A DNA stretch of 64,000 nucleotides from Paraconexibacter algicola (GTDB taxonomy: Bacteria > Actinomycetota > Thermoleophilia > Solirubrobacterales > Solirubrobacteraceae), in the NCBI RefSeq assembly GCF_003044185.1, contig NZ_PYYB01000004.1, forward strand, positions 279,380-343,379. Reading direction: 5' to 3'. The position numbers and the translations under genes are program-made. This document shows positions 50,063 to 59,045 of the stretch, piece by piece (the stretch's first letter is position 1; each line of letters begins with the position of its first letter). Below the pieces are notes generated by a model, which worked only from the letters and a program-made list of their open reading frames with translations, was not told the origin of the DNA and searched no databases.

Positions 50063-51649
50063 ATGTCCCACCGCCGCACCACCGCCCGCCGCAGCCTCGT
50101 CCTCGGCCTCGTCGGCCTCGGCCTGCTCGCGCCGTCCGGCGCCCAGGCCGCCCAGAACCAGCTGGGGATCATCCAGGACGACGACCTCCTCGTGTACCGC
50201 GACGACGCCACGCGTGATGCGGCGATGCGGCAGATGAAGGAGATCGGGGTCGACGTCGTGCGCGTCACCCTGCTGTGGGACCGCGTCGCCGAGGGCGCCC
50301 GCGACACGAAGGCGCTGGACAAGCGGTTCCGCAAGCTCGGCGCCGACGACCCGCGCGCCTACCCGAAGCTCAACTGGGACCGCTACGACCGGCTCGTGCG
50401 CGCCGGCAAGACGCTGAAGATCGGCGTCCTGTTCAACATCACCGGCCCCGGCCCGAAGTGGGGTCACGGCAAGGCGCCGGCCGGCACGAAGTCCGCGGTC
50501 GCGAAGGCCTGGAAGCCGAAGGAGCGCGAGTACTACAAGTTCGTGCAGGCGGTCGGCAAGCGCTACAGCGGCAAGTACAAGGACGAGAACGACGGGCGCC
50601 AGCGGCTCCCGAAGGTCCAGCTCTGGTCGCTGTGGAACGAGCCCAACCAGGCCGGCTGGCTCGCCCCGCAGTGGGAGAACAACAAGCCCGCCTCCCCCGC
50701 GCTCTACCGCAAGCTGTGGTTCTTCGGTCGTCGCGCGCTGACCTCCACCGGGCACGGCGGCGACCTCATCCTCGCGGGCGAGACGGCCCCGATCGGCGTC
50801 GCCGAGCAGACCGCGAAGTCGCCGATGCGGCCCAAGCGCTTCCTGCGCGAGTTCTTCTGCCTGGACGGCAACGGCGCCGGCTGCACCGACTTCGACAAGG
50901 AGGGCCCGGTCCAGGCCACCGCGTGGGCGCACCACCCGTACACGAAGAAGAACGCGCCGTTCCAGCGCGAGTCCGATCCGGAGGCGCTGACGCTCGCGAA
51001 CATCGACGAGCTCGGCGCGCTGCTCGACGAGGCGGCCGCGAAGGGCCGGGTCAAGCAGGGCCTGCCGATCATGTCGACGGAGTTCGGCTACGAGACGAAC
51101 CCGCCGGACCCGTTCCAGGGCATCTCGCTGGCCGACCAGGCCCAGAACATCGTCCTCGGCGAGTTCCTCACGTACAACAACCCGCGGATCCTCGGCCACT
51201 CGCAGTTCCTGCTGCGCGACGTGTCGCCCGTGCGCAAGCACAAGAAGGACTCCAAGGCGTACTGGTTCACCTACCAGTCCGGCCTGTTCAACCGCACCGG
51301 CACCGCGAAGCCCGCGGCGGGCGCGTGGTCGTTCCCGCTGACCGCGTTCACCACCGCGGTCGTGGACCCGGCCACCGGCCTGCGTGACGTCTCCGTGTGG
51401 GGCATGCTGCGCTTCCGGCCCAACGACCGGCCCGCGGGCGCCCAGGACCAGGTCACGATCCAGTGGCTGTCGGCGGACGGCACGAGCGGCTGGCTGCCGG
51501 TCGGGCCCGGCCCGGTCACGGTGACCAACGGCCACGGCTACTTCCAGGCGGCGGTGCAGACGCCCGGCCCGGGCTCGATCCGCGCGGTGTGGTCGAACCC
51601 GAACGAGAAGCCGTTCGTCGCGGTCAGCACGATCGGCAAGATCGGCTGA
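50063..51649 (+). CDS. Secreted glycoside hydrolase-like protein (clan GH-A), tandem copy 1
   Basis: 528 residues, signal peptide (SLVLGLVGLGLLAPSGAQAA), then a TIM-barrel domain. The acid/base candidate is Glu193 in LWNEPNQAGWLAPQW and the nucleophile candidate Glu340 in STEFGYETNPPD, the WNEPN and TEFGY pattern of GH-A families such as GH5/GH39. A small beta domain (MLRFRPNDRPAGAQDQVTIQ) closes the C-terminus. First of three tandem paralogues, possibly acting on cell-surface or environmental polysaccharide; no substrate can be named. A TACTCT -10-like box lies about 80 nt upstream. Confidence 0.8.
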   Translation: MSHRRTTARRSLVLGLVGLGLLAPSGAQAAQNQLGIIQDDDLLVYRDDATRDAAMRQMKEIGVDVVRVTLLWDRVAEGARDTKALDKRFRKLGADDPRAYPKLNWDRYDRLVRAGKTLKIGVLFNITGPGPKWGHGKAPAGTKSAVAKAWKPKEREYYKFVQAVGKRYSGKYKDENDGRQRLPKVQLWSLWNEPNQAGWLAPQWENNKPASPALYRKLWFFGRRALTSTGHGGDLILAGETAPIGVAEQTAKSPMRPKRFLREFFCLDGNGAGCTDFDKEGPVQATAWAHHPYTKKNAPFQRESDPEALTLANIDELGALLDEAAAKGRVKQGLPIMSTEFGYETNPPDPFQGISLADQAQNIVLGEFLTYNNPRILGHSQFLLRDVSPVRKHKKDSKAYWFTYQSGLFNRTGTAKPAAGAWSFPLTAFTTAVVDPATGLRDVSVWGMLRFRPNDRPAGAQDQVTIQWLSADGTSGWLPVGPGPVTVTNGHGYFQAAVQTPGPGSIRAVWSNPNEKPFVAVSTIGKIG

Positions 51650-51689
51650 AACTCCGCAATCCGGGGGACCGCGTAGCGTTCCAGCTTCG

Positions 51690-53204
51690 ATGCAGCGGTT
51701 CCTGATCTCCCTGGCGGCGGCCTGCGCGGTCGCCGCCACCATCGCGACCCCGAGCCACGCGGGCAAGCAGCAGCTGTCGGTCTTCCAGGACGACCGGCTG
51801 CTCGTGCTGTCCGGTGACAGCACGCGCGAGCGGACGCTCGACGACCTGCAGGAGCTCGGGGTGGACACGATCCACTCGGTCGCCTTCTGGCACAAGATCG
51901 CCCCGGCCCCGACCTCCCGGCGGCGGCCCAGCGGCTTCGACGGCAGCGACCCGGCGGCCTATCCCGCGGAGTTCTGGGACAAGTACGACGGGCTCGTGCG
52001 TGGCGCGTCGGTGCGCGGCATGGACCTCATCCTCAGTCCGTCGGCGCCGATCCCCTCGTGGGCGTCGGGCTGCCCGACGACGCGCCTGGCGCTGCGCCGC
52101 ACCTGCCGCCCGAACCTCACGCAGTTCAAGCGCTTCGTCGCCGCGCTGGGCACCCGCTACTCCGGCGAGTACGCGGACGAGAACCAGGGTCGCGGCACGC
52201 TCCCGCGGGTCACCCGCTGGTCGGTGTGGAACGAGCCCAACCAGGGCGGCTGGCTCACCCCGCAGTACGCGCGGGTCAAGGGCCGCGTCGTGTCCGTCAG
52301 CCCGGTGATCTACCGCGGGCTCGTGCGCTCGGCGCTGAAGGCGCTGCAGCAGACCGGGCACGGCTCCGACGACATCCTGCTCGGCGAGACCGCGCCGCTG
52401 GGGCGTCGTACCGGCTCGCTGTCGACCCGTCCGACGCCGCCGACCGAGTTCCTGCGCGACCTGCTCTGCCTCGACGCGCGCGGGCGCAAGCTCACCGGCA
52501 GCCGCGCCCAGACGATGGACTGCCGGGGGTTCACCCGCATCGGCGTCAGCGGGGTCAGCCACCACCCGTACACGCGCGGCGGCAGCCAGCCCCCGACGGC
52601 GAAGGGTCTGCCGACCGAGATCACGATGTCCTCGGCGTCGCGCCTGAAGGCGATCCTGACCGCCGCGGGCCGCCAGCAGCGCCTGCGCAGCGGCCTGCCG
52701 ATCTGGTACACGGAGTACGGCTTCCAGACCAACCCGCCGGACGAGCTCTTCGGGGTGTCCCTCGAGGAGCAGGCGCGGTTCATCAACCAGAGCGACTTCC
52801 TCGCCTACCAGGACCGCGCCGTCCGCTCGGTCGCCCAGTACGAGCTGCGTGACGAGGCGAACCTCGCCTCGTTCCAGACCGGCCTGCGGTTCAACGACGG
52901 CCGCCCGAAGCCCGCGTTCGCCGCGTACCGGCTGCCGATCTGGGTGGCCCGCTCGACCGGCGGCCGGCTGCGCGTCTGGGGCCAGGTGCGCCCGGCGGCC
53001 GACGACGCGCTGGAGGACGTCGAGGTGCAGAACGACCCCGACGGGAGCGGCGACTTCAGCACCGTGGAGACGGTGCAGACGACCGACGCCAAGGGCTTCA
53101 TCGACGTGCGCGTGCCGTCGCGCGGCGGGACCTGGCGGCTGCGCTGGACCCCCAAGGACGGTGGGCCGACCGTCACCTCGCGCGTGGCCCGCGTCGGAGG
53201 CTGA
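51690..53204 (+). CDS. Secreted glycoside hydrolase-like protein (clan GH-A), tandem copy 2
   Basis: 504 residues, signal peptide (FLISLAAACAVAATIATPSH). The same barrel pattern: Glu182 in SVWNEPNQGGWLTPQY and Glu342 in YTEYGFQTNPPDELFG. Extra cysteines (about residues 127 and 137: GCPTTRLALRRTC) may form a disulphide absent from copy 1. A C-terminal beta domain begins GRLRVWGQVRPAADD. A TAGCGT element (51674-51679) lies 10 nt before the ATG, so this copy may have its own leaderless promoter despite the 40-bp gap. Confidence 0.8.
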   Translation: MQRFLISLAAACAVAATIATPSHAGKQQLSVFQDDRLLVLSGDSTRERTLDDLQELGVDTIHSVAFWHKIAPAPTSRRRPSGFDGSDPAAYPAEFWDKYDGLVRGASVRGMDLILSPSAPIPSWASGCPTTRLALRRTCRPNLTQFKRFVAALGTRYSGEYADENQGRGTLPRVTRWSVWNEPNQGGWLTPQYARVKGRVVSVSPVIYRGLVRSALKALQQTGHGSDDILLGETAPLGRRTGSLSTRPTPPTEFLRDLLCLDARGRKLTGSRAQTMDCRGFTRIGVSGVSHHPYTRGGSQPPTAKGLPTEITMSSASRLKAILTAAGRQQRLRSGLPIWYTEYGFQTNPPDELFGVSLEEQARFINQSDFLAYQDRAVRSVAQYELRDEANLASFQTGLRFNDGRPKPAFAAYRLPIWVARSTGGRLRVWGQVRPAADDALEDVEVQNDPDGSGDFSTVETVQTTDAKGFIDVRVPSRGGTWRLRWTPKDGGPTVTSRVARVGG

Positions 53205-53214
53205 CGGGCGCGCG

Positions 53215-54744
53215 ATGGGGCGGTCCGGGCTGCGCGCCGCGCTCGGGCTGCTGCTCGTCCTGCTCACCGGCCTGTCCGTGCCGGCGGCGGCCCCCGCGGC
53301 GCGCGACCTCGAGGTCGGGATCGCCGACGACGCGGTCTTCCTGCACCGTCCGGCGCAGGCCCCGCGGATCGTGCGCCGCTGGAAGGCGCTCGGGGTCGAG
53401 GTCGCGCGCGTCCACGCGCGCTGGATCGTCATCGCCCCCCGCCCCCACGACCGGCGCCCGCCGCGCGGCTTCAACGCGACCGCGCACACCGACCCGGGGT
53501 ACAACTGGGCGACGCTCGACCTCGCGGTCGACACGCTGCGGGCCGCGGGGATCCGGCCGATGGTCTCGATCACCGGGTCCGGTCCGCTGTGGACGAGCCT
53601 CGAGCCCCGACGGGGCAACCACCGCTGGAAGCCCGATCCGGCGCAGTTCGCGGCGTTCGCGCACGCGGTCGCCACCCGCTACCGCGGCCGGGTGCACCGC
53701 TACATCGTCTGGAACGAGCCCAACCAGGCGGCCTGGCTGCAGCCGCAGTTCACCTGTCGCCGCGGGCGGTGCACCCCGTTCTCCCCGCACCACTACCGGC
53801 GGCTGTACCGCTCCGCGTACGACGCGGTCAAGCGGGTCGACCCCGGCGCGCAGGTGCTGACCGGGGCGCTCGCGCCCAAGGGCTCCAACCCGCGCCGGCC
53901 GAACGCCGCGATGCGCCCGCTGACCTTCCTGCGCGCGATGTCGTGCGTCTCGGAGCGCTACCGGCGGCTGCGCAGCGGCGGCTGTCCGCGGCAGGGGGCG
54001 CTGCGCACCGACGGCCTCGCCTACCACCCGCACGGCGTGCAGCGCGCCCCCGACCAGCGCAACCCCCAGCGCGACGAGGCCGGGCTCGCCGACCTGCCGC
54101 GGCTGAAGGCCGCGCTCGACCGGTCGGTCGCCCGGGGCATCCTGCGCGGCCCGTCGCGGCGCCGCCCGCTGGACCTCTACCTGACCGAGTACGCGTACCA
54201 GACCAACCCGCCCGACCGGGCGATCGGCGTGTCGCTGGCCAAGCAGGCCCGCTGGCTGGCGCAGTCCTCCTACCTCGCGTGGCGCGACCCGCGCGTGCGC
54301 ACGCTCGCCCACTACGAGTGGCGCGACGAGAAGATCTCGCGCAAGGCGCCGACCGGGACGCGGGCGTACGCCTCGTGGCAGTCCGGGCTCCTGTTCGCCG
54401 ACGGCCGCCGCAAGCCCGCGCTCGCCGTGTTCCCGAACCCGCTCTGGGCGTTCACGAGCGGTGCGCGCGTGCGCCTGTGGGGCCAGGTCCGGCCGGGCGA
54501 GGGCCGCACCGGCGTCGTCGTGCTGCGCCGGCGCGCCGGGTCCCGCACCGCCCGACCGGTCGCGCGGGTGCGGACCGACCGCCGCGGCGTGTGGACCACG
54601 TCGCTCTCGCGGCGCGGAGCGCGCCGCGGCGACACGTACGCGTTCCGCTACGTGCTGCCGCCCGCCGTGACCGGCCGGGCGACCCCGCTGCGGCGGACGA
54701 CGCCGGCGCTGCGCCCGGCGGGCGTCCGGCCGCGGACGCGCTAG
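53215..54744 (+). CDS. Secreted glycoside hydrolase-like protein (clan GH-A), tandem copy 3
   Basis: 509 residues, signal peptide (AALGLLLVLLTGLSVPAAAP). Glu168 in IVWNEPNQAAWLQPQF and Glu325 in LTEYAYQTNPPDRAIG are the catalytic candidates; the usual Gly of the nucleophile motif is Ala here. The C-terminal beta domain starts RVRLWGQVRPGEG, like copy 2, and is more arginine-rich. It starts 10 bp after copy 2, so these two are probably co-transcribed. Divergence between copies is high, so the duplication is old. Confidence 0.8.
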   Translation: MGRSGLRAALGLLLVLLTGLSVPAAAPAARDLEVGIADDAVFLHRPAQAPRIVRRWKALGVEVARVHARWIVIAPRPHDRRPPRGFNATAHTDPGYNWATLDLAVDTLRAAGIRPMVSITGSGPLWTSLEPRRGNHRWKPDPAQFAAFAHAVATRYRGRVHRYIVWNEPNQAAWLQPQFTCRRGRCTPFSPHHYRRLYRSAYDAVKRVDPGAQVLTGALAPKGSNPRRPNAAMRPLTFLRAMSCVSERYRRLRSGGCPRQGALRTDGLAYHPHGVQRAPDQRNPQRDEAGLADLPRLKAALDRSVARGILRGPSRRRPLDLYLTEYAYQTNPPDRAIGVSLAKQARWLAQSSYLAWRDPRVRTLAHYEWRDEKISRKAPTGTRAYASWQSGLLFADGRRKPALAVFPNPLWAFTSGARVRLWGQVRPGEGRTGVVVLRRRAGSRTARPVARVRTDRRGVWTTSLSRRGARRGDTYAFRYVLPPAVTGRATPLRRTTPALRPAGVRPRTR

Positions 54745-54759
54745 ACGACCGACGGGCCC

Positions 54760-56013
54760 CTAGGCGCGGGTGAAGCGCCGGCCCGCGGTCGGGGAGCTCT
54801 GCTCGTCGACCGCGGCCGCGGCCTCCTCGGCCTCCTTCTTGGCCTGCTCGGCCTCGAGCGCCGCGAGCCGCTCGGGCGTCATCGCCTCCGCGTCCTCGTT
54901 CTCGGCCAGCCACTGCTTCGCCTCGGCGGCGGCGCGCTCGTCGACGACGACGGTCTTGCCTGCCTCGTAGTAGCGGTCGATCTCGGCGAACAGCTCCTCG
55001 ACGAGCCGGTCGGTCGGCACCTTCTTCAGCGGCTCGCCCTTGGAGAAGATCATCGCCGCGTCCTTCGCGCCGGTGATCCCGAAGTCCGCGTGGCGGGCCT
55101 CGCCGATGCCGTTGACCGCGCAGCCGAGGATCGACACCTCGATCGGGTCCGCGTAGGCCTCCAGGCGCCGCTCGACCTCGGCGACGACCGAGTCCATGTC
55201 GAACTGCAGCCGCCCGCAGGTCGGGCAGGCGATGAGCACCGGGCCGCGCTCGCGCAGCTTCAGCGCCTTGAGGATCTCCCAGCCGACCTTGACCTCCTCC
55301 TCCGCGTGGAAGGTGGAGAGCGAGATCCGGATCGTGTCGCCGATGCCGTCGGCCAGCAACGTGCCGAGGCCGACGGCGCTCTTCAGCGAGCCCGACCACT
55401 TCGTGCCCGCCTCGGTGACGCCGAGGTGCAGCGGGTACGGGATCTTCTCGGCCATGATGCGGTTCGACGCGATCGTGTTCGGCACGCTCGTCGACTTCAT
55501 CGACAGCTTGAAGTTCTCGAACTTCAGCGACTCCATCAGCGCGACGGTCTCGAGGCCCGCGGCGACGAGCGCGTCGACCGGGTTGGTGAACTCGAGCTCA
55601 CGCAGGTGCTTGGGCAGCGACCCGGAGTTGACGCCCACGCGCAGTGGGACGTCGGCGCGGCGGGCGGCCTCGACGACCTCGGCGACCTTGTCGGGCCCGC
55701 CGATGTTGCCCGGGTTGATCCGCACGCAGTGCGCGCCGGCGTCGATCGCCTTGAGCGCGAGCGTGTGGTTGAAGTGGATGTCGGCGATGATCGGGATCGG
55801 CGACTCGGCGACGATCGTCTTCAGGGCCTCGACGTCCTCGTCGCGCGGGACGGCGACGCGGACGAGGTCCGCCCCCGCCTCGGCGACGCGGCGGATCTGC
55901 GCCATCGTCTCCGGCAGGTTCGCCGTCTCCGTCTTGGTCATCGTCTGGACGGCGACGGGGGCGCCGCCCCCGATCGGGACGCCGCCGACGTGGATCTGGC
56001 GCTGGGAAGCCAT
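54760..56013 (-). CDS. ispG: 4-hydroxy-3-methylbut-2-enyl diphosphate synthase IspG (GcpE)
   Basis: 417-residue iron-sulphur enzyme of the MEP isoprenoid pathway. The TIM-barrel part begins GGVPIGGGAPVAVQTMTKTE, and the cluster domain has CPTCGR and VSILGCAVNGIGEARHADFG, giving the three cysteine ligands. The C-terminal 60 residues are a charged Ala/Glu-rich tail beyond the usual end. A TACACT element (complement of 56020-56025) lies 6 nt before the ATG, and it diverges from an FMN oxidase gene. Another pathway gene, dxr, is 4 kb away on the same strand. Confidence 0.96.
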   Translation of the reverse strand: MASQRQIHVGGVPIGGGAPVAVQTMTKTETANLPETMAQIRRVAEAGADLVRVAVPRDEDVEALKTIVAESPIPIIADIHFNHTLALKAIDAGAHCVRINPGNIGGPDKVAEVVEAARRADVPLRVGVNSGSLPKHLRELEFTNPVDALVAAGLETVALMESLKFENFKLSMKSTSVPNTIASNRIMAEKIPYPLHLGVTEAGTKWSGSLKSAVGLGTLLADGIGDTIRISLSTFHAEEEVKVGWEILKALKLRERGPVLIACPTCGRLQFDMDSVVAEVERRLEAYADPIEVSILGCAVNGIGEARHADFGITGAKDAAMIFSKGEPLKKVPTDRLVEELFAEIDRYYEAGKTVVVDERAAAEAKQWLAENEDAEAMTPERLAALEAEQAKKEAEEAAAAVDEQSSPTAGRRFTRA

Positions 56014-56019
56014 ATGCCC

Positions 56020-56038
56020 AGTGTACGCCCGTTAGGGT
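56020..56038. promoter_or_regulatory. Back-to-back -10 elements of ispG and the FMN dehydrogenase gene
   Basis: The complement of 56020-56025 reads TACACT, 6 nt from the ispG ATG. TAGGGT at 56033-56038 lies 8 nt from the opposite ATG (56047). Both starts are thus within one leader-less distance of a TANNNT box, so the 33-bp gap must hold two overlapping promoters. Confidence 0.5.
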
Positions 56039-56046
56039 CTCGGCCG

Positions 56047-57111
56047 ATGACCGCGCAGCCCGTCAACCTCCACGACTACGAGGCGCTGGCCGCGGAGCGG
56101 ATGCCGCCCGGACCGCACGCCTACTACGCGGGCGCCGCCGGGGACGAGCGCACGCTGCGCGACAACCAGGAGGCGTTCGCGCGTCACCGCCTGCTGCCGC
56201 GGTGCCTCGTGGACGTCAGCGGCGTCAGCGCCGCGACGACCGTGCTCGGCACGCCGGTGTCGATGCCGGTGCTCGTCGCGCCGACCGCGCTGCAGAAGCT
56301 GGCGCATCCGGACGGCGAGGAGGCGATGGCGCGGGCCGCGGCGCGGGCGGGCACGATCATGACCGTCTCGACGATCGCGACGACGCGCCCGGCGGACGTC
56401 GCCGCCGCCGCGCCCGACGCGCCCCGCTGGTTCCAGGTGTACGTCCTGAAGGACCGGGGCGTGACCCGGGCGCTGGTCGACGAGGCGATCGACAGCGGCT
56501 ACCGCGCGCTGGTGCTGACCGTCGACGCGCCGCGCGCGGGCCGGCGCGAGCGCGACCTGCGGGCCGGCTTCTCGGTCCCGCCCGGGATCGACATGCCGGC
56601 GGTGTCGGCGGCGCTGGGCTCCACCACGGGGATCGACGCGGCGGGGTTCTTCTCGCTGATGGACCTGACGCTCACGTGGAAGGACCTCGAGCGGCTCGTG
56701 CAGGACAGCCCCGTGCCGGTGCTGGTCAAGGGCATCCACCACCCCGCGGACGCGGACCGCGCGGTCGAGCACGGGGCGGCGGGCGTGATCGTCAGCAACC
56801 ACGGCGGCCGCCAGCTCGACGGGGTGCCCGCGAGCATCGACATGCTCGGGCCGGTGGTCGACGCGGTCGGCGACCGCGTCGAGGTGCTGATGGACGGCGG
56901 GGTGCGCCGCGGCACCGACGTGCTCACGGCCCTGGCGCTCGGCGCCCGCGCGGTGCTCGTCGGCCGCCCGATGCTCTGGGGGCTGGTGGCCGACGGCGAG
57001 GACGGCGCGGCCCACGTGCTCGAGCTCCTGCGCGCGGAGCTCGAGCTGGGCATGACGCTGCTCGGGACGCCCGGGCCGGGCGACGTCTCCGCCGCCCACC
57101 TGGCGCCCTGA
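56047..57111 (+). CDS. FMN-dependent alpha-hydroxy acid dehydrogenase/oxidase
   Basis: 354 residues of the glycolate oxidase/lactate dehydrogenase (LldD) family. Signatures: YYAGAAGDERTLRDNQEAF at the N-terminus, ILVAPTALQKLAHP-like VLVAPTALQKLAHPDGE, VLKDRGV, VKGIHHPADADRAVEHGA and SNHGGRQLDG, which contains the catalytic His and Arg, then MDGGVRRGTDVLTALALGA for FMN phosphate. Substrate may be lactate, glycolate or mandelate; an operon partner is lacking. Probably leaderless. Confidence 0.93.
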   Translation: MTAQPVNLHDYEALAAERMPPGPHAYYAGAAGDERTLRDNQEAFARHRLLPRCLVDVSGVSAATTVLGTPVSMPVLVAPTALQKLAHPDGEEAMARAAARAGTIMTVSTIATTRPADVAAAAPDAPRWFQVYVLKDRGVTRALVDEAIDSGYRALVLTVDAPRAGRRERDLRAGFSVPPGIDMPAVSAALGSTTGIDAAGFFSLMDLTLTWKDLERLVQDSPVPVLVKGIHHPADADRAVEHGAAGVIVSNHGGRQLDGVPASIDMLGPVVDAVGDRVEVLMDGGVRRGTDVLTALALGARAVLVGRPMLWGLVADGEDGAAHVLELLRAELELGMTLLGTPGPGDVSAAHLAP

Positions 57112-57118
57112 GCGGTCG

Positions 57119-58915
57119 CTAGTCGACGTACATCGCGTCGATCGTCTCCGCGTACTTCGCGTCAATCGGCCGGCGCTTGAGCTTCATCGTCGGGGTCAGC
57201 TCGTCGCCGCCGGGCAGCCAGTCGCCCGGGACGATCGTGAACTTCTTGATCTGCTCGACGCGGGCGAGCTTCTCGTTGGCCTGCGCGACGGCCTCCTCGA
57301 CCGCGGCACGGACCTGCTCGTTCCCGGCGAGGGCCTCCAGCGACGTGTCCTCGATCCCCTGCTGGGACGCCCACAGCGGCGCGAAGTCGGCATCGAGGAC
57401 GAGCAGCGCGGTGTTGTAGCGGCGCGCGTCCCCGATGCAGCAGGCCTGGGCGATCAGCGGCGAGGAGCTCTTCAGCGTCGCCTCGATGTTCGCGGGCGAC
57501 ATGTTCTTGCCGGCCGCGTTGATGATGATCTCCTTCTTGCGGTCGACGATCTTCAGGTAGCCGTCCTCGTCGAGCGTGCCGATGTCGCCGGTGTGCAGCC
57601 AGCCGTCGGCGTCGATCGTCTCCGCGGTCTTCTCGGGCTGGTTGCGGTAGCCGAGCATGACCATGCCGCCGCGCACGAGCACCTCGCCGTCCTCGGCGAT
57701 GCGGATCTCGGCGCCGGGCGCCGCGGGGCCGACGGTCCCGATCTTGATCTTGTCGGGCGGGTTGCAGGTGCCGGCGCCGCAGGTCTCGCTCATGCCCCAG
57801 AGCTCGGCGAGCGGGATGCCGATCGCGTGGAAGAACTCGAGGACCTCGACGGGCGTCGGGGCGGCCCCGACGTTCACGGCGTTGATCTGGTCGAAGCCGA
57901 GCATCGCGCGGATCGGCGCGAACATCGCCTCGTCGGCCTTGGCGACCGCGGCGGCGAGCTCCTCGGGGACGGGCTCGCCCGCCTGCTCGAGGCGGACCTT
58001 CTGGATCGCGGCGGCGAGGGCGCCCTCCGCCTTGGCGCGCTCCTCGGGCTCGCGGGAGGCGATCTGCGTCTCGAGCCCGGACTTCAGCTTCTCCCAGATC
58101 CGCGGGACGGCGAAGAACCAGTTGGGCCGCACCTCCGGCAGGTACCCGAGCACCTGGCGCGGGTCGGGACAGCAGGTGATCGTGAAGCCGAAGACGATCG
58201 GGAGGTAGTGGTGCGCGGCGCGCTCGGCGATGTGCGCGGCGGGCAGCCAGGAGATGACGCGGGCGCCCTCGGGGAACTGCACGAGCGCCTCGATGCCCAC
58301 GACGGCGGCGAGGAGGTTGCGGTGCGCCAGCTGCACGCCCTTGGGCGGGCCGGTCGTGCCCGAGGTGTAGATCAGGGTGAGCACGTCGTCGCCGTCGAGC
58401 TCGGCGACGGACGCCTCGACGTCGAAGTCCGGGTTGGACCCCTCGACGGCGGACAGCGGCGTCGTGCCCTCGGGGGCGTCGCCGTCGATGACGATGACGT
58501 GCTCGAGGTCCGGGAGGCTCTTGCGCGCCTCGAGCACCTGCGGCAGAAAGGCCTGCTCGGTGACGAGCACGCGCGCGTTCGCGTCGGAGACGACGAACTC
58601 GATCTGCTCGGGCGTGTACTGCATGTAGATCGAGAACGGCGTGGCGCCGACCATCATCGCGGCGACGTCCACGAGGTGGAACTCGGGGCGGTTGATGAGC
58701 AGGATCGCGACGCTGTCGCCCTTGCGCACCCCGAGCCCGGCGAGGCCGCCGGCGAGGGCGTCGACGCGCTGCTGCAGCTCCCCCCAGGTCCAGGCGACCT
58801 CGTCGCCCATCGTGCGGATCGCGGTCTCCCCCGCGCGCTGCGTGGCGGTGATCCGGAAGGCCTCGGCGATCGACCGGGCGTCGACGGCCCGCCGGCCGGC
58901 GGTGCTGCTCTCCAT
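57119..58915 (-). CDS. Long-chain acyl-CoA synthetase (AMP-forming)
   Basis: 598-residue ANL-superfamily ligase of the FadD/FAA type. The P-loop is LTLIYTSGTTGPPKGVQLAH (about 190-209), the A5 motif ELWGMSETCG, the A7 motif WLHTGDIGTLDEDG, and A8 IVDRKKEIIINAAGKNMSPA. A long insertion with helical residues fits fatty-acid ligases. It activates fatty acids for beta-oxidation or lipid synthesis, which suits the alkane-hydroxylase elsewhere in the window. The ATG at 58915 follows a GGAGAGGGAG ribosome-binding site. Confidence 0.92.
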   Translation of the reverse strand: MESSTAGRRAVDARSIAEAFRITATQRAGETAIRTMGDEVAWTWGELQQRVDALAGGLAGLGVRKGDSVAILLINRPEFHLVDVAAMMVGATPFSIYMQYTPEQIEFVVSDANARVLVTEQAFLPQVLEARKSLPDLEHVIVIDGDAPEGTTPLSAVEGSNPDFDVEASVAELDGDDVLTLIYTSGTTGPPKGVQLAHRNLLAAVVGIEALVQFPEGARVISWLPAAHIAERAAHHYLPIVFGFTITCCPDPRQVLGYLPEVRPNWFFAVPRIWEKLKSGLETQIASREPEERAKAEGALAAAIQKVRLEQAGEPVPEELAAAVAKADEAMFAPIRAMLGFDQINAVNVGAAPTPVEVLEFFHAIGIPLAELWGMSETCGAGTCNPPDKIKIGTVGPAAPGAEIRIAEDGEVLVRGGMVMLGYRNQPEKTAETIDADGWLHTGDIGTLDEDGYLKIVDRKKEIIINAAGKNMSPANIEATLKSSSPLIAQACCIGDARRYNTALLVLDADFAPLWASQQGIEDTSLEALAGNEQVRAAVEEAVAQANEKLARVEQIKKFTIVPGDWLPGGDELTPTMKLKRRPIDAKYAETIDAMYVD

Positions 58916-59045
58916 GTGGGTGCTCCCTCTCCGTGTCCGGGACGCCGCCACGCGGCCCCCGCTCTCGGCCGCCAGCGTACCGGAGCCCGGGGTCCGCCGT
59001 CACGAAGATGACGCAGGCGTCACCTTGCCCGGACAGGGCGTCCGG

